Position numbers and translations under genes: made by a program. A DNA stretch of 64,000 bases from Bugula neritina. Its lineage: Eukaryota; Bryozoa; Gymnolaemata; Cheilostomatida; Bugulidae. Below are positions 1 through 10,400 of this stretch, piece after piece. Every line of letters begins with the position of its first letter. Position 1 is the first letter of the stretch. Location: positions 19,090,698 to 19,154,697 of the forward strand of contig OZ037765.1 in assembly GCA_964035545.1 (NCBI GenBank). Direction: 5' to 3'. A model generated the notes under the pieces. The model was not told the DNA's origin, did no database searches, and worked only from the letters and a program-made list of their open reading frames with translations.

Positions 1-2607
1 CTGGTAGGGTATTACAGGCAATACATACCAGACTTTGCGGGCATAGCCCAGCCGTTAAGCCGGCTCACCGCAAAGGGAGTGACGTGGCAGTGGACTCCAG
101 TCGAGCAAGAAGCGTTCGACCGCCTCAAGGGCTGCCTACTAACGGCGCCCATCTTGGCCTACCCAGACCCCACTCTGGAGTACATCCTGGACACGGACGC
201 CAGTGACCAAAATGTTGGCGCTGTGCTGTCACAAGTGCAGGAAGGCCGAGAGGTAGTAGTAGCCTACTACAGCAAGTCTCTCTCACCCGCTGAACGAAAT
301 TACTGCACTACCCGCAAGGAGCTGCTGGCAGTAATCAAGTCAGTGAAGCACTTCAGACCATACCTATATGGCAGGAAGTTCCGGCTGCGTACGGATCATG
401 CCTCGCTGATCTGGTTGTGCAGGAGAGCAGAGCCCTCTAGTCAGGTCGCCCGGTGGCTCGAAATCCTAGCTGAATTCTCATACCGGATCGAACATCGACC
501 GGGCAAGAGACACAGCAATGCGGATGGGTTGAGTCGCCGACCTGACGGAGGTTGCAAACAGTGTCTCAACATCGAGAGGAGGGATGGAGGTCCCCCGCGA
601 TGCGAGTTGGAGACGCTGGCTCATCACGGAGCACCGTTTGACTGGGATCAAGGTCAACTCAGGCAAAGAGTTGATGAGTCCCCGGAGGATGTACAAAACC
701 TCCGCACCAACCCTGTACTGGCCGGTAATGTTCGAGAGCTGAAGAAGCTCCAAGAAGAGCTGCCTGGAGTCGTGGCAGACATATACCGGGCCAAAAGGGA
801 AGGGCGACGACCCAGCGAGGAACGCATACGACAGGGATGCGCCGAGTTCCGGCTATACTGTCAGCGTTGGGACTCGCTGCGGATCGGGCAGGATGGGTTA
901 CTAACCATCTCTCTAGCTGCCAGCGGCAGACACCCGGAAAGGAAGAGGGTAGTCTGCCCCACAGCCATCCGCCGTGAGTTGATTTGGGATACTCACAAAC
1001 AGGCCCACGCAGGGGTCAAGAGAGTGATATCCAAATTACGACTCCGGTGGTATTGGCCGCAGATGGAGCGTGACGTCCGGCTCAGAGTCAAACAGTGTGA
1101 GATCTGCCAGGCCAGTAAGCATAGCCGCCCCCCTGGTGAGGCAGGACGGCGGAGGCTATATGCTGGTAGGCCCTGGCAAGTAGTCGCTGTAGACCTGGTC
1201 GGACCCATGCCCCTGACCCCCAGAGGCAATAATTGGATCCTAGTACTAACCGACCACTTTACTAGGTGGGCGGATGCTCTGGCTATCCCAGATGCATCAG
1301 CCCCAACAGTGGCCAGGGCGCTAGACCAACATGTATTCTGTTATTTTGGGCTTCCCGAACAGATACACTCTGATCAAGGCGCTCAATTCCAGTCTCAACT
1401 GATGAGCGACCTTTGCCACCTCTGGGGAGTAAATCAGAGCAGGACCACCCCCTACCACCCTCAAGGTAACGGGGTGGTGGAGCGCAACAACCGGATGCTA
1501 GGTGATGCACTCCGGAGTCTCCTCCTTGGACGAGGTCAAGAGGAATGGGATACGGTATTGCCACAAGTCATGCGTGCATACCGTAGCACCCCACACACCA
1601 GTACTGGTGAGACCCCAAACCTCTTGATGCTCGGGAGAGAGACTCGTGTCCCTGACCATCTCACCTACCACGTTCCAGAGCAAGACAACTCGGTTCACGA
1701 GTATGCCAGTGAACTAGTGGAACGGATGAAGGCCGCACACGATATACTGCGTCAACAGCAGTGGAAGGTGCGGCACGAAGATTCCGATAAACCACCTCTC
1801 TATCAAACGGGAGATAAGGTGTGGATGGTCAATTACCGTAGGCGTCGCGGACAGGCTGATAAGCTGAAGCCTAAGTTCGTAGGCCCCTACGTGGTCGTCG
1901 AGGCTATGCCCAATCATACGTACAAGATTGAGCGCTCAGGACAGGTGTCTATCCAGAATGAGTCTCGCTTGAAACCGTATTGGGCTAGCCCCGGCGGAGT
2001 GGGAGAAGCCCCCCCGTTGTTAGAGCCCAGGAGGCAAACAACAACGCGCGGGCGACGGCGGCATGGACCTGAATACGAAGTGGTCATACCGCGGGAAGAA
2101 AACTTGGTGAGCGAGGAGCGGCAGCTTTTGTCAACAGAAGCGTGTCCGCCACCGCCAAGTCTAATTCCATCACTTCCAGAAACCGAGCCGGTTCCGGAAG
2201 TGCAAACCCCCACGGAGGGAGGGGCTCCATCCGGAGAACAAGAAGAGGTGACCGCTAACGGTGAAGTAGAGACGCCATTAGAGGCCCCTACTAACGAACC
2301 GGCAAGCGTGTCACCCCCCCTAGAAAGGGGACAGCGTACGAGGCAACCCCCCGCATACTTGAAGGACTTCGTATGTGACTGCGTTAAAAGCGGCACACAT
2401 GAAAGTCTAGGGGAAAACCGTACGAGAAAAGAATCGAGCAAATGTGGGAGTTGTCAACACCACGGAAAAATCAACTTTTGTATCGGCGGAAATAGAAACA
2501 AAATTCATCCGCCGGGTGCACAAAGTCTTAATCACGCACCCCAACCACGTTGCTCGATCTTTTCATACGCTGACGCAGTCAGGAGTAGACGTGTTTCTAA
2601 GCAGTAG
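1..2607 (+). CDS. pol: Gypsy Pol polyprotein, C-terminal part (RT end, RNase H, integrase)
   Basis: The frame is open from base 1, so this is the 3' part of a longer pol. It copies element RNA to DNA and inserts it. Numbering residues from codon 79: the RT/RNase H connection leads into RNase H with the DTDAS motif near residue 38. The integrase zinc-binding HHCC is H306, H310, C340, C343. The catalytic DDE triad is D372 (VDLVGP), D432 (HSDQGAQF) and E468 (NGVVERNN). A chromo-like/GPY-type segment follows (FVGPYVVVEAMPNHTYKIE), then a Pro/Glu-rich tail ending in a basic motif ERGQRTRQPPAYLKDF that recurs in the second gypsy copy. No frame break is visible in the part shown, so this copy may be recent. 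The stop is at 2605-2607. Antisense ORFs here are shadows. Confidence 0.93.
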   Translation: MVGYYRQYIPDFAGIAQPLSRLTAKGVTWQWTPVEQEAFDRLKGCLLTAPILAYPDPTLEYILDTDASDQNVGAVLSQVQEGREVVVAYYSKSLSPAERNYCTTRKELLAVIKSVKHFRPYLYGRKFRLRTDHASLIWLCRRAEPSSQVARWLEILAEFSYRIEHRPGKRHSNADGLSRRPDGGCKQCLNIERRDGGPPRCELETLAHHGAPFDWDQGQLRQRVDESPEDVQNLRTNPVLAGNVRELKKLQEELPGVVADIYRAKREGRRPSEERIRQGCAEFRLYCQRWDSLRIGQDGLLTISLAASGRHPERKRVVCPTAIRRELIWDTHKQAHAGVKRVISKLRLRWYWPQMERDVRLRVKQCEICQASKHSRPPGEAGRRRLYAGRPWQVVAVDLVGPMPLTPRGNNWILVLTDHFTRWADALAIPDASAPTVARALDQHVFCYFGLPEQIHSDQGAQFQSQLMSDLCHLWGVNQSRTTPYHPQGNGVVERNNRMLGDALRSLLLGRGQEEWDTVLPQVMRAYRSTPHTSTGETPNLLMLGRETRVPDHLTYHVPEQDNSVHEYASELVERMKAAHDILRQQQWKVRHEDSDKPPLYQTGDKVWMVNYRRRRGQADKLKPKFVGPYVVVEAMPNHTYKIERSGQVSIQNESRLKPYWASPGGVGEAPPLLEPRRQTTTRGRRRHGPEYEVVIPREENLVSEERQLLSTEACPPPPSLIPSLPETEPVPEVQTPTEGGAPSGEQEEVTANGEVETPLEAPTNEPASVSPPLERGQRTRQPPAYLKDFVCDCVKSGTHESLGENRTRKESSKCGSCQHHGKINFCIGGNRNKIHPPGAQSLNHAPQPRCSIFSYADAVRSRRVSKQ

Positions 2608-2631
2608 TTCAAACCATTTCACACATTCAGT

Positions 2632-3547
2632 ATGTCTTACGACAACAGATCGTGGGGTGAGTTAACTATATCTTAATACGAAACTAGATTGCATCGCTCA
2701 GCTCTGACTCACTGAGTCAATCGAGCTGGAGATAGGTTAGTGAAATACCGTAGTAAGAACTCAGTTTGACTTAGAGATTTTTATAATCTCATTGCAATAC
2801 GTGTTCTATCTGACTATTCACTACCATTAATCTCTACGAGGTAACTGAATTAGGAGTTGCCAAGCTGTTCAAGCTGACAACACAGCAGTGTACTGTATTA
2901 ACACTGTTGAAACTTTTTCAGATTACACTCGACCCGCTACAACCAGGGTACGGGATAGAACACTTCCCGCTCCGTATCCGGAGGAGTGTGCTAGTGGTGA
3001 TCGGCCTGAGCCACTACGCCGCCGTTGGCGGTGGGTGTCTCCACAAACAGAGGAAGAAATAGAAACGGCCTGGGGGTCCAGAGGACGGACAAGATGCCAG
3101 ATCTGTGGTGAAGATTGCGCCTCTCACCGCTCCCTTAAACTACACGTCAATGCTCATCTCCTACTAACATTCTGCTCCTGCGGGTACAATGATGTGTATC
3201 CCTACCCCGTCACCAGACACCGAGCGGCGGGCTGTTTCCCTGGAGAAAACTACGTGGTCGACGCTAAGCTATACCCGGAGTTCCTCACACTTATACGACC
3301 TCTGGTGAAGAAGGCCATGTTGTTAGCCGTTCTGTCCTCGGGGTTTCAACGTGTGTTAGACAACGCCCGCCAACAATCCCCGTTGGTGTCTGACCGTCCT
3401 CAAATTACATACACCCCCGAGGAAATTACATATCCAGAAGAAGGAGAGATCTCCCCACACCGGCGAAGAGACGAACCAGGTCCCCCAGTCCACCCTTGCG
3501 CCGCAGACGGACACCGTCCCCGGACCCAGTACGCCTGGCTACAGTAG
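2632..3547 (+). CDS. Gypsy element 1 downstream zinc-finger ORF (spliced ORF3)
   Basis: This extra ORF lies after pol, where env would be. I model exon 1 at 2632-2656 (ATG TCT start, about eight residues, ends with one base of a codon) and exon 2 from 2922 to the stop at 3545-3547. Exon 2 encodes a canonical finger C-x2-C-x12-H-x3-H (CQICGEDCASHRSLKLHVN, then A-H), directly followed by a C-x-C-x12-H-x4-C finger (CSCG...HRAAGC), then a Y-VVDA-x3-YPEF-x2-LIRP segment and an acidic/proline tail. The unspliced exon-2 frame has no ATG before the fingers, which supports splicing. The same layout recurs at 48958-50099. Nucleic-acid or protein binding is inferred from the fingers; the role in the element is unknown. 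No signal peptide or membrane segment is seen, so it is not an env. Confidence 0.7.
2657..2921 (+). other. Predicted intron ahead of the zinc-finger ORF, element 1
   Basis: Donor GTGAGT at 2657-2662 follows the short ATG exon; the acceptor is a pyrimidine-rich CTTTTTCAG ending at 2921. It is 265 bp and interrupts a codon after its first base. Element 2 has a donor, acceptor, phase and length (260 bp) in the same relative place, although little sequence between the sites is alike. Confidence 0.6.
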
Positions 3548-3708
3548 AAGAACGCCTCCTACGATTACAAGAAGAGTTCACCCAGCTGGCACCAGATCTA
3601 CTTAACACTACCACAGGACTCTTCCAGCTAAAGGGATCCGTATGCCGTATGAAACGGAAACTGCGTACATGCCAAGCCAAACACCGGCGTGCCCAACAAG
3701 GACTCTAG
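3463..3708 (+). CDS. Overlapping basic/coiled-coil-like reading frame, element 1
   Basis: A second frame overlaps the end of the zinc-finger ORF and runs on to a stop at 3706-3708. It starts as an Arg-rich, Ser-Pro stretch (RTRSPSPPLRRRRTPSP), then a helical, heptad-like stretch (VEERLLRLQEEFTQLAPDLL) and a basic tail. There is no ATG near its start. It may be the continuation of the zinc-finger protein after a one-base frameshift or a second splice, or chance. Element 2 shows no obvious equivalent. Confidence 0.35.
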   Translation, partial: AKRRTRSPSPPLRRRRTPSPDPVRLATVEERLLRLQEEFTQLAPDLLNTTTGLFQLKGSVCRMKRKLRTCQAKHRRAQQGL

Positions 3709-3997
3709 TTGGCTACCCAGAATACTCCGCAACTTCACATCTCGGGAAGAACCAAGATGTCATGCAAATGTTTGACTGCTTAACAGGTTATCCCCTGTCT
3801 AACACCACAGCTAGCTAGTATTCCTCGTCTATCTACAGCTGGCCACTTGTATGCAACGGATCGTTATAATGACTCTGTCTATTATTATGTCTCTTCCTGT
3901 ATATTATGTATTATTTTGTCCACTGATGTATGCGGTTACTAATGAATGTTTTTTTTATGTATATATCAGAAAGATGGCTTTCTGCTGGTGGGGGCGG
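3709..3997 (+). other. Untranslated 3' region of gypsy element 1
   Basis: No further supported reading frame. It ends in a purine-rich stretch (GGTGGGGGCGG, about 3987-3997) just before the LTR start TGTGG, which fits a polypurine tract for plus-strand priming. Confidence 0.5.
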
Positions 3998-4275
3998 TGT
4001 GGTGGTTCGTGGAACTACCAGCAGCACAACATGTAGGGTCACGTAATTGACCCGGAACAATGGATAGCCAATTAGCGTAGTTGATAGTTAGCAGCAATTG
4101 TAGTTTCCCGCTGCTAACTCAGTCGAAGCTAGAGTGTGAAATAGATTAGATGTGTAACTTGTTTGGAAATAATGTATCGTTTTTATAATGTATAATTGTG
4201 TGTAAAATATACTCGTTCACTCGACTTATCCTGGTGCAGTTCTATAGTAAATAAATAGACTCTCTGGATAGCACA
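3998..4275 (+). repeat. Probable 3' LTR of gypsy element 1
   Basis: It starts TGTGGTGG after a purine tract and plausibly ends ...AGCACA, giving short inverted ends TGTG/CACA and a length of about 278 bp. It has a CCAAT-like box near its start and an AATAAA signal near 4253. The left boundary is supported by the similar TGTGGCGG start in element 2; the right boundary is an estimate, since the 5' LTR is outside the window. Confidence 0.6.
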
Positions 4276-4428
4276 TCAACCCTAAATCTGAAAATTATAA
4301 CAATATGCTACTAAGTTTTATTGCATTTTGTTATATAAACATTATACTTAACTATTGTTCTATTCTTCATCAACTACAAATGATATTGATAGATGATTTT
4401 TTTGCCATTTAAATTTCTTATGACCCAC

Positions 4429-7400
4429 CTGATGCAATAGGTGATTTCATCTCCTATATAGTCATTGTTTTTAGCTCCAACAACCTAAAAATGAATCAAC
4501 AACTGTAACTCATGCACTCTTGATTTTACGATTCATCTAATTTATAATTTTATTATAATCTACTTGATAAAATATCTATAAATTAGTTGAAGTGTATTTC
4601 CATCTGATTAGGTACAAACAAAAGTTTATCAACTTTTCAAGATGCAATATGCAGACCTTGTTTCTCAGCACTATACATATATAACGTGCATAATAATGAC
4701 TGTCTATAGTTTTGAGTTACACTAATTTTCTTGAGCATACCAATGCGTTTTTAATTCCTGGGTACTTGGAAACTATTTTTTCTATTGGTCCAGGATAAAC
4801 AACATCTCCGTATATCTTAAATCTTATAGCATCAGCAGTTCTTCCTTTTATTATAAAAGTGCCATCAGGGTACATAGTTCCCACATCTCTACAAATTAAA
4901 AGGAATGACAGTATAAGTCACCAAGTAGTCAGCTTCATTGTCAAATACGAAATTTAGAGCAATAACAGTTGCCTAAAATTATGTCTCAAATGATGTCTTT
5001 TTGTAAAAATTATTAATAATGCTATAAAACTTGAAGTTGATTTAAAGCATGTGAAATATGACAAAACACTCGTAGTTTACCTTGAAATATTTACAAATTA
5101 AATAATATGTAAGATAAAGATATAGTTTTCAGTCACTATGAAGTTACAGGTAAATATTGTTTGTTAATTAACATTTTTACATTTAAAATTTGTATTGTTG
5201 AGTTAACCCAGCAGCCCTGTGGTGTAATTAGTTAGCACGCCTGCTTGCAAGCCGGAGGTCTGTGGTTTGAATCTCGGTGGGAACAATTATTTTACATGTA
5301 AAAACTTTGCCCCTACTGGGATTCGAACCACAGACCTCCAGCTTAAGCAAGCAGGCCCTAACTAATTACACCACAGGAGCTGCTGGATTAACTCAACACT
5401 ACATCCCACCCAGTTCTCTGAATTCCAATCGCCTCTCTACTACTCCTATAGTCTTCAGGTGTCCATGACCACTCAATCTCCCCCCCCCCCCCGAATACTA
5501 TTACACTTCACTAAAGGCCGAAATAGCTTGTAAAAAAATTGCCCCCACCGGATTTCAAACCACAGACCTCCGGCTTGCAGGCAGGCGTGCTAACTAATTA
5601 CAGGGACTACGGGGTACACTCAACACTACATCTCACCCAGTCCTCAAAAATTTCACTGGCTTCTCTACTAATTCTTCAGTCTTCATGCAGGCACCCCTGG
5701 CCACTCAACTCCCTCTGAGTACTACTACACTTACTCCACTAAAGGCCGAAATAGCTTATAAAAATCTTTGCCCCCACTGGTATTCAAACCCGGGACTTCT
5801 GGCTAGCAAGCAAGTGTGCTAACCATTACACCACCAGGGCCTCTGAGTCAACTCAACACTACAAAATTGAGCATCTGATGTTTTAAAACTTCCCAATCTC
5901 TTAAATGGGGTCCTGAAGTGCAGTTAAGTCAATAAGATGTTTTAGTTTATTACATATAGAAAAATATTGGTAGAATACTGATGATGAATGGTGCATTAGA
6001 TCTTATTCATGTAGTATCCCAAAAAGGTTTGATAAGTGGTAACAACCTTTCTCAAGTTAATTAGCTCTAAAAGCTGCAGTTTGCTTCCAAATGGTAATTT
6101 AACTCTTTCTTTATTATTTTAGTTTAGTTTGCATTGCAGTAGCAGTATTGCTCTATGCTGCAATCTGTTTACGCTTAATTTTATTTTGTAGTATCAGTGA
6201 AAGAGTATAGACAATTGTTTTCATCATAAAATTATTCTTATGTTACACTTTTCTGCCCATTAAATTTGACTTGTTTAATTTTTCAACTCCATCACAACAT
6301 TGAAATTATTAAAACTGATAAACTTATTTTTTCAAATTACAAATTTACAATTTGGAGCTTACAACTTGCATATCATGAAGAGCAGCCTAATGGTGCATAA
6401 GAAAGCTATGCATATTTTTAAGGTAGTATATGATTTAGAAATTATGAAAATTTCTCACTTAATTTTATTACCCTGTTTTGAAAAAGCCATCTTCTGTAAA
6501 GGCAGCTTTGGTTTTTTCTGGTTCGTCTTTATAACACTTCAAAGTACTAAATGTTTTAACTTGTATCTCGCCATCTTTACCAACATCTACCAGTTCATTA
6601 TTTTCATCTACCAGCCGCACCTGAAAAAATGTATTAATAATGATAATTCCAATCTCGCTACCCAAACAAGACAAAGTGGAGATAAGTGAGAAAAAATAAC
6701 TCCAATATATTTTTCTTGTGACAACAAAGCAAAAAATGATGCATAGCTGCAAACGACAAGAAATAAGCAAAATTTTAGGATTTTAAACTTATTGTTTGTA
6801 AAACTGAAGTTATCTCCCTATGTTACTGATAAGCAACTAGTTTATTAAATAAAATCATTGATGAACAAGTTCAAGTTGAACAAAAAATAAATGACATAAA
6901 TTAGCAGAGCAAAATATCTACAAAAATAGAATAAAACTTTACTCTGCATCCAAGCTATTTCTATCTCAAGGTTCTTTCATTGAGAAGCTACAAACTATAC
7001 TAACGGTTATGGCTGATGTATTTTTAAACAACAAAACTTGACTTTACAAAATTTTGCAGCCCAAGATAATACAAAAACAGTAGCTTTAAGGTGTAACCAT
7101 ACGTTAGAGAAAAAAATCATATAGTGCATTAACAAACCTCTGTGTTTAATTTAGTACATATCCTTGCATTCAGCATTAGTTCGAGATCAGATGGCTGGTC
7201 ACCCAGAGGTGTATATCCAATAAATGATAGCTCAGACATGCCATATGATGTCTGAAGAAAATTCACAAAAAAATTAATAGTTTTAAACATTATACTTGCA
7301 TATCATAAGTTTCATAGAATAAAATACTGTGTATGTAAAACTCCTCAACAGTCTAGAACCCTGTTAATTGCAAAATGTGTTATAGATTTATAGTTTAATA

Positions 7401-10400
7401 TCATTAATTAAATTTCTTGTCTATACCATGCTTACAAAAGGTCAAAAGATAGGGCTCATGTCAAAGTCCATACATCTTATATCTTATAGGTGGTGCAAAC
7501 AGAGGCACATGGTTACAAGTTCTTCAGTGTCATTGTAGAAACTTACCAATGCTACTTTTAGTTTGACCCAGAAGCGCCCCTTTTAACTAAGAATCTTAGC
7601 AAATTAGCTAATTTTACAAAAAGCAATGAGTTCCTGCAATAATTTTAGCTAAGAATTCTTAAAAGAGCAAAACTATTCATCCATGTAATCCAATTAATGA
7701 GCCTTGAGAAAGCATAAACAATTGTTGGTTTAAACATAACTCGTTTAGTGTATGGTTGTGACTTGCAATAGGTGAAGGGCATAATAAAATAGAATATCTA
7801 TATTAATTTAAATTAAGCCCTAAGATTATTTTCATAAGATAAAAAAATAAATGTGAGACTCATTGACATTTCATATACTCACAAATGGAATGGCAACTTG
7901 GAACAGTTTTTTCATGTTTTCTTTGTATTCCCTAGAAATGAGTTGGCCGCCGAACAAGGCCAGTTTTAAGGGAGGAGACTGTATTTGCTGCTGCTTTAAA
8001 GAGGCAGCAACTAGCTGTTGCATTCCAGAAGGAAGAATTAAATAATCAATTCTAAAACACATGGAAAAAACTAAATTTTGCCTCTCAATTGATACAAATT
8101 TTTGATACAACAAAACATTCTGTTAAGCTGACATTAAATTTACATGTATATTGATTTTATTAAACTGATTTCAGTTAAATCAAGCAAAAGAAGTGTTGAC
8201 AAAAAATACAACATGCTAAATTTTTGAACTCAAACATCACACTCACTTTTAATTGGTACAACTATGAAAGGTCAAAATACACCCAGATTTTTACCAAAGC
8301 TTTTTGAAATGATTGCTTCAATGCTTTAACGCAACATGTTTATGTATAGCAAAATTTTAAACTGAAATGTGACTCATGTGTACCTTTCAGAAGCAAGGCT
8401 AGCCCCGCAACAGTTCCCGAATTTCTCTAAAACAGATGCTTCATCAAAAAGGTCTGGCGAGTACACAACTTTATTAAAACTTCCTGCAAGAAGTAACGAC
8501 AGACAGCAGTAGCCTATCAGGTCATCTACATTACAATTCACAGCTAGCATAACCTGCAAAAAGATAGTTTTAAACAAAATTAGAAAAACAATAAGCACAA
8601 ATTACTATTAATATGCATTTTAGCCACTGAGATGCAAGTTGGAAATTTTTGAAGAACATAACTTTTTTTTGGCAATGGTTCTTGGCTAAAGTAGAATGTG
8701 CAGGTTTTTGCAAATATTTCTATTACTGCATGCATGGCATCAGGTAAAATATGTGGTCAAAACTTTTTCTACACTACCCTGAAGCTATGCTGGTGTCATA
8801 ACTTGAGCAAAAATATCTTTAGACCTAAAAACTTTTTACGTATGTGTTATCAATAATAACCTGTAAGAAAACTTACCCCCATGTCTTTTTCAGCAGAAGC
8901 TAAAAGCAACTCATTGGCCATTCCATTGTGTGAGTGAACAATGCATTTAGGTTTCCCAGTGCTGCCCTGCAAATATTAATCAGCCAATCACTATAGCCAT
9001 TTTACTACAACTAGAATAGTCCCTCAATAAGAAAGAAATTTAAATACCTGTTATGGAAACAATGCGATACCTTACTTTTATTTTATATAAGGTTATATTA
9101 TTAGAAAATCTCTTTTGAGAAACAATTTTTATCCTTTTTAAATACCAACGATAATAGATTTTTAATTTTTCATTTTCCTATGCAATATTGAATTAATACA
9201 TATCCTGCAAGCAGATTGATATTTAAGTGTAATGTTATATTGTTTTTATATGACACACCGAAGAAAAGAAGTGATGCAAAACATATTCAGGTTTCACACT
9301 CTGTCTAGCTTCTTCTAGTTGTTGATCAGATATTGACTCTCCATATTGTCTGAGTTTATCCAAGTTGTTAAGAAATTTCTGAGTTGGAGATCTGTCTTTG
9401 TATGAGTTGTCATAGAATACGTGCTTCACGTGAGGCAACCTGCAAAAAATATATCTAAAAAGATCAACATTTTAGTAGCAGAAAAAATAACTATATCAGA
9501 TTTGACTTTAAAACAATTGAAAAGACTATTTATATGTTGCTTTTATTTGTAGCTGTTTCTATGCAACTTATACCCCTAAAGTATGATACTTACACACTAG
9601 AACTGGCTGCTTCTAAACTCCCATCAAACAGACTTAATAGTGCAGTGAATACAGTTCCTTCAGACCCCTCACCAGCGACTAGAACTTTGGACTCTAAGAT
9701 TGGAAGAACTTTAGATATGGCAAATGTTACTGGACTGTATATGTAAGGATGCTACAATCAGAGAGTATAAGAGGTTATATGTAGGATTTTGAATTTATAC
9801 TACTATAATAACCACGTTATGAAATTATACTGTTTTATGTAATGATATATAAGTTGATTAGCAAAAAGATTTTGGATTAGATTTTAAATTATGATATGGT
9901 GAATTTAGTTATTTTCTTAGTTTGGTGAACTGAATCTTATATGTTGAAAGGTAGATCTATGTTGCCACATTTATTAGTAATGAGTGAGCTGTTAAAACCT
10001 GACTCTAGAGAGCTGATTCCAAGATAGTCGTTTGCATGATCAGAGTCAAAATATAGGCCATTTGAACTTTTGTACCCCCAGTTTATTTACAGTGATAAGC
10101 ATGTTATTATATGCAGCTTAGCTTATCAGATGTTTTTAAACTTACAGCATATCCAATGCCAATAGATGTAGCAGCTGTAAACAGACAAGCAGCTTCTAGA
10201 GTTGGAACTCCAACTACTGTGAGAGTATCTTTTCCAGGAGTAAGTCCTAAGGCTAACAAACCTTTAGCATACTCATCAGCCTAAATAAGATTACATCATC
10301 TATATTTACTAGTATTGCCATCAAAAGTTCAAATTAAACAACTTGACTCAGGAGAGTTTGACTGTTTGTTCTAATTCATTTAGGAGCAGTGCAGAAATTG

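Larger units (their letters stand above)
1..4275 (+). mobile_element. Ty3/gypsy LTR retrotransposon, 3' part (element 1)
   Basis: The window opens inside the pol gene of a gypsy element. In order it holds the end of reverse transcriptase, RNase H, integrase, a spliced zinc-finger ORF, a purine-rich tract and a 3' LTR. Its coding DNA is visibly GC-richer than the surrounding sequence. It ends about 150 bp from exon 11 of acyl-CoA synthetase copy A, so it lies in or beyond that gene's intron 11. The 5' LTR, gag, protease and most of RT lie left of the window, so the target duplication cannot be checked. Confidence 0.9.

Noticed and set aside
478-2441. Several antisense ORFs across gypsy pol
   Set aside because: They are shadows of the well-supported plus-strand pol frame and show no domain of their own.
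2632-3547. Envelope gene in the post-pol position
   Set aside because: No signal peptide, furin-like site, fusion segment or membrane anchor; it has zinc fingers instead.
5212-5284. Functional tRNA-Ala(TGC) gene
   Set aside because: Stems do not pair well, and the unit is part of a repeated SINE-like family with diverged copies.
5309-5860. CRISPR-like array
   Set aside because: Units are about 230 bp and tRNA-derived, with no spacer pattern; the genome is eukaryotic.
6300-6689. 129-aa plus-strand ORF
   Set aside because: It overlaps the minus-strand exon 9 of copy A, which carries a conserved family motif.
7863-8045. 60-aa plus-strand ORF
   Set aside because: Antisense of exon 7 of copy A.
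9534-9746. 70-aa plus-strand ORF
   Set aside because: Antisense of exon 3 of copy A.
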